Shown: positions 8,840 to 19,748, counted from the stretch's first letter. The stretch is DNA of 36,963 bases from an uncultured Xanthobacter sp. (GCA_937872325.1 CALMSN010000145.1:1-36963); one strand, 5' to 3'. Notes: a model not told the origin generated them from the letters alone. A program made the numbers and translations.

Positions 8840-9472
8840 ATGCGGCGATTCGCTCTGCTCTGCATTCTCCTCGCCTTGCCGGTGCTCGCGCCGCGGCAGG
8901 CAGCGGCGCATCCCCATGTGTGGGTGACCATGCGCAGCGCGCTGGTGTTCGCCGACGGCAAGCTGACCGCCGTGCGCCAGGCCTGGACCTTCGACGACGC
9001 CTTCACCGCCTTCGCGCTGCAGGGGCTGGACCGCAAGGCGGACGGCTCCTATGGCGACGACGTGCTGAAGCCGCTCGCCGAGGTCAACGTCTCCTCGCTG
9101 AAGGAGTACGGCTATTTCAGCACCGGAAAGACCGCCACCGCGAAGTTCGGCTTCAAGGATCCGGTGGATTACTACCTGACCTTCAAGGATGACCTGCTGA
9201 CGCTGCACTTCACCCTGCCGCTGGCCAAGCCGATGCCGGCCAAGGGGTTGCTGACCGTCGAGGTCAACGACCCCACCGTCTTCATCTCCTTCTCCTTCGC
9301 CGAGACGGATCCGCTGAAGGTGGAGGGGGCGCCCGCCAACTGCGCCCCGGAGGTGATCTCGCCGCAGGCGCCGCAGGCCGGCGCACTCAGCGAATCTTTC
9401 TTCAACAGCCTCACCGCCACCAGCACCTATGGCGCCCAGTTCGCCGAGAAGGCGGTGGTGAAGTGCCCGTGA
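8840..9472 (+). CDS. DUF1007 family periplasmic protein, partner of the downstream metal permease
   Basis: The 210-residue protein has a clean signal peptide (MRRFALLCILLALPVLAPRQAAA), and the mature protein begins HPHVWV, the conserved opening of DUF1007 proteins. The body (WTFDDAFTAFALQGLD, LKPLAEVNVSSLKEYGYF, YYLTF, ISFSFAETDP) fits this family, and two Cys residues (NCAPE, VKCP) lie near the C-terminus. The biochemical role of DUF1007 is not established. It is nearly always next to NicO-type transporters, and the exposed His-x-His right after cleavage suggests a metal-binding accessory role (inference). Its TGA overlaps the GTG start of the transporter gene, so the two are coupled. Confidence 0.88.
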   Translation: MRRFALLCILLALPVLAPRQAAAHPHVWVTMRSALVFADGKLTAVRQAWTFDDAFTAFALQGLDRKADGSYGDDVLKPLAEVNVSSLKEYGYFSTGKTATAKFGFKDPVDYYLTFKDDLLTLHFTLPLAKPMPAKGLLTVEVNDPTVFISFSFAETDPLKVEGAPANCAPEVISPQAPQAGALSESFFNSLTATSTYGAQFAEKAVVKCP

Positions 9473-10482
9473 GCCGGCCGCGGATGCAATGGCCCCGCGT
9501 CTCGCCAGCGACGGCCCTGGCGGTTCTCGCCGGCGGCGCGCTGGTCGCGGCGCTGCTGCTGCATCCCGATCCGGCGCTGGCCCAGGGCCTCGGCGCGCCG
9601 CGGCCGACGCCGTTCGGGCTGGGCCCCGCGGCGGCGCCGGAGCCGTCCGGCATCGCCGGCTACCTCATGGCGCGGCAGGCCGACTTCTACCGGGCCATGG
9701 TGCAGGCGGTGCGGGCCTCCAAGACCCAGGGTGGCATCACCGGCCTGCTGGCGGCCCTCGCCTTCGCCTATGGCGTCTTCCATGCCGCCGGCCCCGGCCA
9801 CGGCAAGGCGGTGATCTCGGCCTACCTGCTCGCCGATGGCGGCACCCTGCGCAAGGGCGCCGTGCTGGCGCTGGCGGCGGGGCTGGTGCAGGCGACCACC
9901 GCCATCCTGCTCGTCACGGTCCTTGCCTTGATCCTCGGCCATACCGCCGCGGTTATGAGCCGGACCGTGGATGCCGTGGAGATCGCCGCCTACGGCGCCA
10001 TCGTCGCGTTCGGGCTTTATCTCGCATATGTGAAGGGGCGCGGGCTCATCGCCGCGGTGCGCGGCGTGCCGGTCCACGCCCACGGTGACGATTGCGGCTG
10101 CGGCGACAGCCACGCCCCCGATCCCGCCCTTCTGGCGCCGGGCAGCGACTGGAAGCGGGCGAGCGTCGCGGTGCTGTCCGCCGGCGCACGGCCCTGCTCG
10201 GGGGCGGTGTTCCTGCTCACCTTCGCCCTGGCCCAGGGGGTCTATCTCAGCGGGGTGATCGCCACCTTCGTCATGGGCCTGGGCACCGCGCTGGCGGTCA
10301 CCGTCATCGCCGCGCTGGCGGTCTATGCCAAGCGCATCGCGGTTCGGCTCGCCGGCGCCGACAGCCGGGGCGGCGCCATCGCGCTGGCGATGCTGGAGCT
10401 GTCCGGGGCGATCCTGGTCACCCTGTTCGGCCTCGCTCTGCTCTCCGGCTACCTCGCCAGCGAGCGCCTGCTCCCGGGCTGA
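9469..10482 (+). CDS. NicO-family nickel/cobalt transporter
   Basis: Polytopic inner-membrane protein of 337 residues with about six to seven hydrophobic segments. The family signature is GVFHAAGPGHGKAVISAYLL, and SAGARPCSGAVFLLTFALAQG is the second conserved region. A cytoplasmic or periplasmic loop (HAHGDDCGCGDSHAPD) is rich in His, Cys and Asp, as expected for a metal-sensing or metal-collecting loop. RcnA-like members export Ni/Co, while others serve uptake, and the direction cannot be decided here. The GTG at 9469 overlapping the upstream TGA is chosen. GTG 9463 or ATG 9484 are alternatives that change only a few residues. It likely forms a two-gene operon with the DUF1007 gene. Confidence 0.9.
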   Translation: MSRPRMQWPRVSPATALAVLAGGALVAALLLHPDPALAQGLGAPRPTPFGLGPAAAPEPSGIAGYLMARQADFYRAMVQAVRASKTQGGITGLLAALAFAYGVFHAAGPGHGKAVISAYLLADGGTLRKGAVLALAAGLVQATTAILLVTVLALILGHTAAVMSRTVDAVEIAAYGAIVAFGLYLAYVKGRGLIAAVRGVPVHAHGDDCGCGDSHAPDPALLAPGSDWKRASVAVLSAGARPCSGAVFLLTFALAQGVYLSGVIATFVMGLGTALAVTVIAALAVYAKRIAVRLAGADSRGGAIALAMLELSGAILVTLFGLALLSGYLASERLLPG

Positions 10483-10549
10483 AGCCGCCACCCGCGGCGC
10501 ACCATTCCGGATGCAGTGCACCAAAATTCGTCATGCCCGCGTTTCGAGC

Positions 10550-10584
10550 AATTTTGTTGCCTTTTGAATTGGAACAACGAAATT
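10550..10584. promoter_or_regulatory. Dyad in the promoter region of the indolepyruvate oxidoreductase gene
   Basis: AATTTTGTTG (10550-10559) and CAACGAAATT (10575-10584) are inverted repeats with one mismatch, separated by 15 bases. It is the only AT-rich patch in the 190-base gap and lies about 87 bases before the start codon. It could be a regulator-binding site, but no specific regulator is suggested by the sequence. Confidence 0.4.
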
Positions 10585-10670
10585 GCGGGGTGCGACACTC
10601 CGTGCCAGCCTGTTGAGGCAAATGGCCGCCCTGCCATGCCCCGGGCGGAGAGGCCCGGCGGAGGCACTCC

Positions 10671-13600
10671 ATGGCCATCAAATCAGTCTCCCTTGACGAC
10701 AAGTACGACCTCGCGAAGGAGCGCATCTTCGTCTCGGGCACCCAGGCCCTGGTCCGCCTCGCTTTGATGCAGAAGGAGCGGGACCGCCGCGCCGGGCTGA
10801 ACACCGCCGGCTTCGTCACCGGCTATCGCGGCTCGCCGCTGGGCGGGCTCGACCAGCAGTTCGGCCGCGCCGAGAAGATCCTCAAGGCCAACGACATCAA
10901 GTTCCAGTCCGGCCTCAACGAGGACCTCGCGGCCACCGCGCTGTGGGGCTCCCAGCAGGCGGAACTCCGTGGCGAGGGCCGGTTCGATGGGGTGTTCGGC
11001 CTCTGGTACGGCAAGGGGCCGGGGGTGGACCGCTCCGGCGACGTCTTCCGCCACGCCAACAATGCCGGCACCTCGAAGCACGGCGGCGTGCTCGCCCTCA
11101 TGGGCGACGACCACACCTGCGAGAGCTCCACCACCGCCCACCAGAGCGAGTTCCACTTCGTCGACGTCATGATCCCGGTGCTGAACCCGGCCGGGGTGCA
11201 GGAGATCCTCGATTTCGGCCTCTACGGCTGGGCGCTCTCGCGCTACTCCGGCGCCTGGGTGGGCCTCAAGGCGGTCAAGGACACCATCGAATCCACCGGC
11301 ATCGTCGACGGCCGGCTCGACCGGGTGAGCATCGTCCACCCCGACGACTTCATGATGCCGCCGGGCGGGCTCAACATCCGCCTCGGCGACACCCCGATCC
11401 TGCAGGAGGAGCGGGTCCAGGAATACAAGCGCGACGCGGTGATCGCCTTCGTGCGCGCCAACAGGCTGAACCGCATCGTCACCTCCGGGGGGTCGCGCCC
11501 GCGCATCGGCATCGCCACGGTGGGCAAGTCCTATCTCGACGTCTGCCTGGCGCTGGACGAGCTGGGCATCGACGAGGTGCGGGCCAACGACCTCGGCCTT
11601 CGGATCTGGAAGGTCGCCTGCCCCTGGCCGCTGGAGACCCAGGGCCTCATCGACTTCGCCCGCGGCCTCGACCTCATCATGGTGGTGGAGGAGAAGCGCT
11701 CCCTCATCGAGGTGCAGGTGCGCGAGGAGCTCTACGGCTCGGCGAGCCAGCCGGTGTGCATCGGCAAGAAGGACGAGCAGGGCCGCTGGCTTTTCCCGGT
11801 GAAGGGCGCGCTCGACCCCAACGACATCGCCATCCAGCTCGGCCGCCGGCTGCTCGCCTATGGCGACATCCCCGACATCGCCGCCCGGGTGGCGATGCTG
11901 GAGGAGGCGCAGAAGGTGCTGGCGGCGACCAGCGACGTCGCCACCCGCATCCCCTATTTCTGCTCCGGCTGCCCGCACAATACCTCCACCAAGGTGCCCG
12001 AGGGCATGCGCGCCTATGCCGGCATCGGCTGCCACTACATGGTGCAGTGGATGGACCGGCAGACCACCGGCTTCACCCAGATGGGCGGCGAGGGCGCCAA
12101 CTGGATCGGCGAGGCGCCGTTCTCCAAGCGCGGCCACGTCTTCCAGAACCTCGGCGACGGCACCTACAACCATTCCGGCATCCTGGCGCTGCGCGCCTCT
12201 CTCGCCGCCAAGGTGAACGTCACCTACAAGATCCTGTTCAACGACGCCGTCGCCATGACCGGCGGCCAGCACCATGAGGGCGGCCTCACCGTCGACATGA
12301 TCGCCCGCCAGGTGGCCGCCGAGGGGGTGGAGCGGGTGGTGCTGGTCGCCGACGACCCGGAAAAGTATCCCCCCGGCATCGTCTGGCCCACCGGCATGAC
12401 GCTCCATCCGCGCGAGGAGCTCGACCAGGTCCAGCGCGAGCTGGCGGCGGTGCCCGGCGTCACCGTGCTGCTCTACGACCAGACCTGCGCCGCCGAGAAG
12501 CGCCGCCGCAGGAAGCGCGGCGACTTCCCCGATCCGGACATGCGGGTGGTCATCAACGAGCGGGTCTGCGAGGGCTGCGGCGATTGCGGCGTGAAGTCCA
12601 ACTGCGTCTCGGTGCAGCCGCTGGAGACCGAGTGGGGCCGCAAGCGCGAGATCGACCAGTCGTCCTGCAACAAGGACTTCTCGTGCGTGAACGGCTTCTG
12701 CCCGTCCTTCGTCACCGTCCACGGGGCGAAGCCCAAGAAGGCCGCTGGCGCTGCGGCCGGCGCCGCCGCCTTCCCGGAGCTGCCGGAGCCGGCGCATCCG
12801 GAGATCCACGGCACCTACGGCATCATCGCCACCGGGGTGGGCGGCACGGGGGTGGTCACCATCGGCGCCATCCTCGGCATGGCGGCGCATCTGGAGGGCA
12901 AGGCCTGCGGCATGATCGACATGGCCGGCCTCGCTCAGAAGGGCGGCGCGGTCTACAGCCACATCCGCCTCGCCCACGATCCGTCCGATATCACCGCCAT
13001 CCGCATCCCCGCCCGCGGCGCCGACGTGGTGCTGGGGGGCGACCTGGTGGTGGCCGGCACCAAGAAGGTGCTGGCGGCGGTGAAGCCCGGCGCCACCATC
13101 GTGGTGGTGAACACCCACGAGGTGCTGCCCGGCGACTTCACCCGCAATGCCGACTACTCGCTGCCCGCCGAACGCATCAAGCGCACCATCCGCGAGGCGG
13201 CGGGCGCGCCGCAGGCCCATTTCATCGAGGCCAGCCGGCTCGCCACGGCCTTGTTCGGCAACGCTCTTGCGCAGAACATCTTCATGGTGGGCTACGCCTA
13301 CCAGTTCGGCGCCCTGCCCCTTTCCGCCGCCGCCATCGAGCGGGCCATCGAGCTGAACGGCGAGGCGGTGGCCATGAACAAGTCCGCCTTCCTGTGGGGG
13401 CGCCGGGCGGCCCACGATCCGGCCGCGGTGGAGAAGGTCGCAACTCCCAGCGCCGGCGCCGGTGCCGGCAGCGATGCCCGCCGGATCTCCCGCAGCCTCA
13501 ACGAGGTCATCGCCCGCCGCGTCGCCGAGCTGACCGAATACCAGGACGCCACCTACGCCGCGCGCTACGAGGCTTTGGTCGAGCAGGTGCGCGCCGGCGA

Positions 13601-14156
13601 GGCGGCCCGGGTGCCCGGCCGCTCCGGCCTCACCGAGGCGGTGGCCAAGAACCTGTTCAAGCTCATGGCCTACAAGGACGAGTATGAGGTCGCCCGGCTG
13701 TTCTCCGACGGCGCCTTCCGCGCCCAGGTGGATGCGGCCTTCGACGGGGTCACCGGCCTCACCTTCCACCTCGCCCCGCCGCTCTTCGCCCGCCGCGACC
13801 CGGCCACCGGGGAGCCGAGGAAGCTGCGCCTCGGCCCGTGGATGATGCGCGGCTTCGCCCTGCTGGCGCGGCTAAAGCGGCTGCGCGGCACACCGTTCGA
13901 CCTGTTCGGCCGTACCGCTGAGCGGCGGGGCGCGCGCGCCCTCATCACCGCCTATGCCGCCACGCTGGCCGAGATCCTGCCCCGCCTCGACGCCGAAAAT
14001 CACGCTTTGGCGGTGGCGATCGCCGATATCCCGCAGAAGATCCGCGGCTACGGCCACGTGAAGGCGGCGAGCCTGGCGGCGGCGAAGGCCGAAGAGGCCG
14101 CCCTCCTCGCCCGCTTCCGCGCCCCGCCGGAGCATCGGGCGGTGGCGGCGGAGTGA
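10671..14156 (+). CDS. Indolepyruvate ferredoxin oxidoreductase, fused alpha-gamma form
   Basis: Oxidatively decarboxylates aryl-2-oxoacids (indolepyruvate, phenylpyruvate) to the acyl-CoA with thiamine diphosphate and iron-sulfur clusters. This is the late step of aromatic amino-acid degradation through transamination. The 1161-residue protein is the long fused form common in proteobacteria. In order: a pyrimidine-binding domain (FVTGYRGSPLGGLDQQ), a TPP domain (FCSGCPHNTST, GIGCHYM, GGEGANWIG, NLGDGTYNHSG, FNDAVAMTGGQ), a ferredoxin-like cluster region from Cys633 (CEGCGDCGVKSNC, then SCNKDFSCVNGFC), and the gamma domain (GVGGTGVVTIGAILG, IDMAGLAQKGGAVYSH). A good GGAGG lies about 6 bases before the ATG. 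The gene is flanked by non-coding gaps and is probably a single-gene transcript. Confidence 0.94.
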   Translation: MAIKSVSLDDKYDLAKERIFVSGTQALVRLALMQKERDRRAGLNTAGFVTGYRGSPLGGLDQQFGRAEKILKANDIKFQSGLNEDLAATALWGSQQAELRGEGRFDGVFGLWYGKGPGVDRSGDVFRHANNAGTSKHGGVLALMGDDHTCESSTTAHQSEFHFVDVMIPVLNPAGVQEILDFGLYGWALSRYSGAWVGLKAVKDTIESTGIVDGRLDRVSIVHPDDFMMPPGGLNIRLGDTPILQEERVQEYKRDAVIAFVRANRLNRIVTSGGSRPRIGIATVGKSYLDVCLALDELGIDEVRANDLGLRIWKVACPWPLETQGLIDFARGLDLIMVVEEKRSLIEVQVREELYGSASQPVCIGKKDEQGRWLFPVKGALDPNDIAIQLGRRLLAYGDIPDIAARVAMLEEAQKVLAATSDVATRIPYFCSGCPHNTSTKVPEGMRAYAGIGCHYMVQWMDRQTTGFTQMGGEGANWIGEAPFSKRGHVFQNLGDGTYNHSGILALRASLAAKVNVTYKILFNDAVAMTGGQHHEGGLTVDMIARQVAAEGVERVVLVADDPEKYPPGIVWPTGMTLHPREELDQVQRELAAVPGVTVLLYDQTCAAEKRRRRKRGDFPDPDMRVVINERVCEGCGDCGVKSNCVSVQPLETEWGRKREIDQSSCNKDFSCVNGFCPSFVTVHGAKPKKAAGAAAGAAAFPELPEPAHPEIHGTYGIIATGVGGTGVVTIGAILGMAAHLEGKACGMIDMAGLAQKGGAVYSHIRLAHDPSDITAIRIPARGADVVLGGDLVVAGTKKVLAAVKPGATIVVVNTHEVLPGDFTRNADYSLPAERIKRTIREAAGAPQAHFIEASRLATALFGNALAQNIFMVGYAYQFGALPLSAAAIERAIELNGEAVAMNKSAFLWGRRAAHDPAAVEKVATPSAGAGAGSDARRISRSLNEVIARRVAELTEYQDATYAARYEALVEQVRAGEAARVPGRSGLTEAVAKNLFKLMAYKDEYEVARLFSDGAFRAQVDAAFDGVTGLTFHLAPPLFARRDPATGEPRKLRLGPWMMRGFALLARLKRLRGTPFDLFGRTAERRGARALITAYAATLAEILPRLDAENHALAVAIADIPQKIRGYGHVKAASLAAAKAEEAALLARFRAPPEHRAVAAE

Positions 14157-14348
14157 GCAGGCATCTCAGCGCCCGGCGCGGAGAGTGACTTGAGCCCGAG
14201 CGCCCGGCGGCGCAGAAACCGCCCCAACCGACGGCCGCCCCGCCGCCCGGCCGCGATTTCCTGTGGCCTTCGCAGCCGCGGCCATGACAATGTCCCCCGC
14301 TTGAGCTATCCGGGCGCCCCCGTCCGCAGTCGGATCTAAGGAGCGCCC

Positions 14349-16679
<2,331 letters not shown>

Positions 16680-16683
16680 GGCC

Positions 16684-16704
16684 GGGCGCCGACGAGCGGC
16701 GCCC
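16684..16704 (+). terminator. GC hairpin after tex
   Basis: GGGCGCCG (16684-16691) pairs perfectly with CGGCGCCC (16697-16704) around ACGAG, four bases beyond the tex stop. No T-run follows, so it may work with Rho or as a 3'-end stabiliser. Confidence 0.45.
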
Positions 16705-17167
16705 CGGAGATCCACCAGGCCCCCGCCCCTGAGTGATCGAAGGCGCCCATGCGACGGCATTCCCGCGCCGGCGCAGAAGGCCGCAGGACCGCGCCCCTGA
16801 GGCGCGGGGCCTCAGCCTGCCCGCCCGGCATCGGGCGACGGCCGGCGTCGATGGCAGAAAGGGCCGGGCCCGCCCTGCCCCCGCTTGAATCCATCCGAGC
16901 GCAGGACTAGCCTGAACGTCAAGGTTGTGCTGGCGAGCCGTGAGCCAGGGACCTGCGGCCTCTTCGGCCGCGGGGCAGGACGGCGGATCGCGGCGCAGTC
17001 GGGGCGTTTCGATGCGCCGCGGGACCATCGAAACGCTTCTGGAGCATGGCCGGCGGGCTTGCGCGGCAAGCTGACCGGCACCCGCTCCGCCAGGGATTTT
17101 GCGAACCGCGATCGGACCGGTTGAGGCGGATCGGATCGCGGTCCGAGTTCGATTTTGGGGCGGCAAC
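16705..17167 (+). other. Intergenic region with several dyads
   Basis: No credible gene is visible between tex and the small membrane-protein gene. The region holds two overlapping, mutually exclusive 7-bp hairpins (16789-16807 and 16797-16815). It also holds an 11-bp perfect inverted repeat (17004-17036) and an 8-bp dyad CCGCGATC/GATCGCGG (17106-17113 and 17134-17141), the latter just ahead of the next start codon. These suggest a regulated promoter or leader for the downstream pair of genes. Confidence 0.5.
17004..17036. promoter_or_regulatory. 11-bp perfect inverted repeat, 11-nt spacer
   Basis: GCGTTTCGATG (17004-17014) and CATCGAAACGC (17026-17036) are exact reverse complements. The site lies 132 bases before the start of the gene at 17168. 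It could be an operator or an RNA hairpin. No T-run follows in either direction. Confidence 0.5.
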
Positions 17168-17542
17168 ATGATCAGCGTGAAACGTCGGTCCGTCAGATGG
17201 GGCGTGGCGGCCCTTCTCGCCGCAATCCTGGCAATCCCGCAGCCGGCCCTCGCCGGATCCGCCCGCCGGGCGTTCGGCGTCGCCGCCGGTGTGCTGCTCG
17301 GGGCGGCCGTGGTGGGCGCCATCGCCCAGTCCCGCAGCGCCCGCGCCGCGCCGCCGCGAAAACAGGCCGCCGCCAGAAAGCCGAAGCCGCAGACCAAGGC
17401 CGCGTCCGCCCAGGGCGAGAACGGCATGAGCGCCGACGCCTCCGCCGGCCCCGCCGCGCAACCTGCCGCCGGCAAGGCCGGCGACGACCCCTTCGCGCCG
17501 GCCGGCGGCGCCCAGGCCATTCCCACGGGCGCCAAGCCATGA
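17168..17542 (+). CDS. Small membrane-anchored or secreted protein upstream of a protease
   Basis: I do not recognise a family for this 124-residue protein. It begins with a basic stretch and a signal-like hydrophobic segment (GVAALLAAILAIPQPALA, residues 12-29). A second hydrophobic segment (AFGVAAGVLLGAAVVGAIA, about 34-53) follows, and then a Lys/Ala/Pro-rich, probably disordered tail with DDPFAPAGG. GGCGG lies five bases before the ATG. Its TGA overlaps the ATG of the protease gene (ATGA), a sign of translational coupling, so it probably works with that protease, for example as an anchor or substrate. This is inference from position alone. Confidence 0.7.
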   Translation: MISVKRRSVRWGVAALLAAILAIPQPALAGSARRAFGVAAGVLLGAAVVGAIAQSRSARAAPPRKQAAARKPKPQTKAASAQGENGMSADASAGPAAQPAAGKAGDDPFAPAGGAQAIPTGAKP

Positions 17543-18834
17543 GATCGCCGCGCGCGGGAGCGCCCAGCACCCCATCGTCCGGCACGCCGGGGTCATCGAC
17601 CGGATCGACCCGGATCGCCGCCGCCGTCGCCGTGGTGACGACGCTCGTGGCCATTGTCCTCGGGGTGGCCGGCAGCGCGCAGGCCGGCCCCATGCTGGCC
17701 TTCGACGAGCAGCTCGGCCGCGTGCGCGGCTGGGACCTCGGCATCAACACCGCCATGGGCGGGTGCTTGGCCACCGCCACCTATCGCGACGAGACCACCA
17801 TCTGGATGGGCTTCACCGGCGGGATGAAGGCCTTCTTCGCCCTGTCGAACCCGCGCTGGCGCTCCATCGAGGACGGCCGCACCTACAAGCTCAAGCTGCT
17901 GGCGCGCGGCGCCGGAAACTGGCGCGGCGACTTCACCGGGGTGGAGGATTCCGGCCGCAGGATACTGATCGCCGACAACCTGAAGGCGGACTTCGTGGCC
18001 GACATCGCCCGGGCCGGCGGCGTCAATGTAGTCTATGACGAGAAATCCATCGCCCGCCTCTCCCTCGATGGCTCCATGGCGGCGCTGAGCGCCGTGCTCG
18101 ACTGCCAGAAGATGCTGATCGCCCGCGGCGGCCCGTCGGCTGGCGGCAGCCCCAAGGCGCAGGCCAAGGGCGGAAGCGAGCGCGGCGGCGAGGGCGGACG
18201 CAAGAAGGAGGGCGAGCTGAGCACCGGCACCGGCTTCTTCGTCTCGCGCAGCGGCCACATCCTCACCAACCACCATGTGGTGGAGGGGTGCAAGAGCGTG
18301 CAGATCACCCGCGTCGGCGCCACCCAGGAGCCGGCAAAGGTGCTGGCGCAGGATCCCACCAACGACCTCGCCTTGCTGAAGGTGACAGAGCCGCCGGAGA
18401 CGGTGCCGGCCTTCGCGCCCCGCGCCCGCATCGGCGAGAACATCTATGTGTTCGGCTTCCCGCTGGCCGGGCTTCTGGCCACCAGCGGCAACTTCACCGT
18501 CGGCAACGTGACGGCGGCCGCCGGCCTCAACGACGATACGCGGATGGTGCAGATCTCGGCGCCGGTTCAGCCCGGGAACAGCGGCGGGCCGCTGCTCGAC
18601 CAGTCCGCCAACGTGGTGGGCGTGGTGGTCTCGAAGCTCAATGCGCTGCGCCTGGCCGCGGTGACCAACGATGTGGCGCAGAACGTCAATTTCGCCATCA
18701 AGAGCGGCGTGGCGCTGAATTTCCTCGATACCAACGGCGTAACCCCGGCCGATCCCGCCCCGGGTCCGGCCCTCGACGCCGCCGCCATCGCCGAGCGGGC
18801 GCGGGGCTTCACCGTCTATATCGAGTGCCGCTGA
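17539..18834 (+). CDS. Exported trypsin-like serine protease (S1C-like) with an N-terminal accessory domain
   Basis: The 431-residue protein has a hydrophobic signal segment near 27-48. A roughly 140-residue N-terminal domain (WDLGINTAMGGCLATATY, WMGFTG, DLDG-type repeats, Cys76 and Cys189) precedes a Gly/Lys-rich linker (198-226). The protease domain follows, with the chymotrypsin-type triad visible: His246 in LTNHHVVEG, Asp276 in TNDLALL and Ser348 in QPGNSGGPLLD. Unlike DegP it has no PDZ domain after the protease. It probably acts in the periplasm in quality control or processing. The start overlaps the preceding small-protein stop. The specificity and the role of the N-terminal domain are unknown. 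Confidence 0.88.
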   Translation: MRSPRAGAPSTPSSGTPGSSTGSTRIAAAVAVVTTLVAIVLGVAGSAQAGPMLAFDEQLGRVRGWDLGINTAMGGCLATATYRDETTIWMGFTGGMKAFFALSNPRWRSIEDGRTYKLKLLARGAGNWRGDFTGVEDSGRRILIADNLKADFVADIARAGGVNVVYDEKSIARLSLDGSMAALSAVLDCQKMLIARGGPSAGGSPKAQAKGGSERGGEGGRKKEGELSTGTGFFVSRSGHILTNHHVVEGCKSVQITRVGATQEPAKVLAQDPTNDLALLKVTEPPETVPAFAPRARIGENIYVFGFPLAGLLATSGNFTVGNVTAAAGLNDDTRMVQISAPVQPGNSGGPLLDQSANVVGVVVSKLNALRLAAVTNDVAQNVNFAIKSGVALNFLDTNGVTPADPAPGPALDAAAIAERARGFTVYIECR

Positions 18835-19135
18835 GGGCGGACGGCGCCGCTTCCCCGGGCAAATGCCCGCTCACGCCGGACGGCGCGGGCGGTCTGCGGG
18901 CAGGCACCGTGAAAACCGCACGGAGGAGGAGCCGGGAAATGCCGCGCGCGGCCTCGATCCCGGCTGTGAGTTCGCGCTCTAAATTATTGCAGCGTTGAGG
19001 ATTTTCCACCCATGGCGCGGCTTCCGCCTGGGCGTAGCGGCGCGTGGGGCACGGAGCTCGCCGGAGACGTGGCTTTCACGCGGCATCACTCGAAGCGGAT
19101 ACCGCTTCGCGCGACAAGCCTCTTCAAATCACGGA
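18835..19135 (+). other. Intergenic region between convergent genes
   Basis: No gene is apparent. It contains an AT-rich patch (CTCTAAATTATTGCAG near 18977-18992) and a segment resembling the dispersed CGCTTCGCG-type palindromic repeats (GAAGCGGATACCGCTTCGCG near 19093-19112). The downstream minus-strand gene has its own terminator at 19136-19162. Confidence 0.4.
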
Positions 19136-19162
19136 TCAAAAGGGCCTCCGGCGGAGACCCTT
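19136..19162 (-). terminator. Intrinsic terminator of the two-helix membrane protein gene
   Basis: On the minus strand, AAGGGTCTC and GAGGCCCTT (plus-strand 19140-19162) form a stem with one mismatch around a CGCCG loop. The stem runs directly into TTTTGATCC. It lies 24 bases beyond the stop of the gene ending at 19187. Confidence 0.7.
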
Positions 19163-19186
19163 GATAATTCAATACCTTGGCGTGCT

Positions 19187-19486
19187 CTAGCGGCGCACCG
19201 CGATGCGGGCCGGCCGCAGCACCAGCCGCTTCAGCGGCGCCCGCTTGCCGCCCATGGTGTCGTCGCGGCCGGACATCAGCATGACCGCGAAGCCCATCTG
19301 CACGCTGCCGAAGGTGAGGCCCAGGGCGTAGGTGAGGACGCCGAGCGCCAGCCAGCCATCGGGCGAATTGGCGAGCAGGGTGCCCAGCCCGCCGACGTCC
19401 AGCGCCGTGAGCGCGCCGACGAAAACCGTAGCGACGGCCACTCCGATCAAGGCGTGGCGCAACAGGAACTTGACGAGAAACGGCAT
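19187..19486 (-). CDS. Small two-helix membrane protein of unknown function
   Basis: The 99-residue protein starts MPFLVKFLLRH and has two hydrophobic helices (about 13-31 HALIGVAVATVFVGALTAL and 46-70 ALGVLTYALGLTFGSVQMGFAVML). It ends in a very basic tail (KRAPLKRLVLRPARIAVRR) that should face the cytoplasm. The start is supported by AAGGGG about 9 bases upstream, and a terminator follows. I know of similar unnamed proteins in Hyphomicrobiales but no function. Its TAG stop sits inside a GCTCTAG motif, as do two other gene ends in this window. Confidence 0.72.
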   Translation of the reverse strand: MPFLVKFLLRHALIGVAVATVFVGALTALDVGGLGTLLANSPDGWLALGVLTYALGLTFGSVQMGFAVMLMSGRDDTMGGKRAPLKRLVLRPARIAVRR

Positions 19487-19748
19487 GGCTTTCGCCCCTT
19501 GGTCCCGACAACCGCGCCCGGAATCCGCTTCCGGACCCACGGTGGGACCATTAACCTGAATTCGAATGTGGATGCTCTCATGGGCTTCATGTTGACGCAA
19601 GCGAAACGCCTTTGCCAAAGCGCCGCAGGCCCGCGGATCCAGCCGCCCGGTTCAGGCGTTGACCCTTAACGCCGCGCGCGACAAGGATCGCCTCCCGGGA
19701 TCGCCCGGCGCGTTCAGGCGGAACTTCCCCGCCTTCAGGAGCCGGCCC

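Noticed and set aside
10567..10586. Possible sigma-54 promoter TGGAAC...TTGC before the indolepyruvate oxidoreductase gene
   Set aside because: The GG and GC are 14 bases apart instead of the required 12.
10683..13769. Very long open frame (over 1,000 codons) antisense to the indolepyruvate oxidoreductase gene
   Set aside because: High GC with third-position bias creates long antisense frames. The predicted protein is a low-complexity Gly/His/Val/Asp string, while the sense frame is clearly homologous to a known enzyme.
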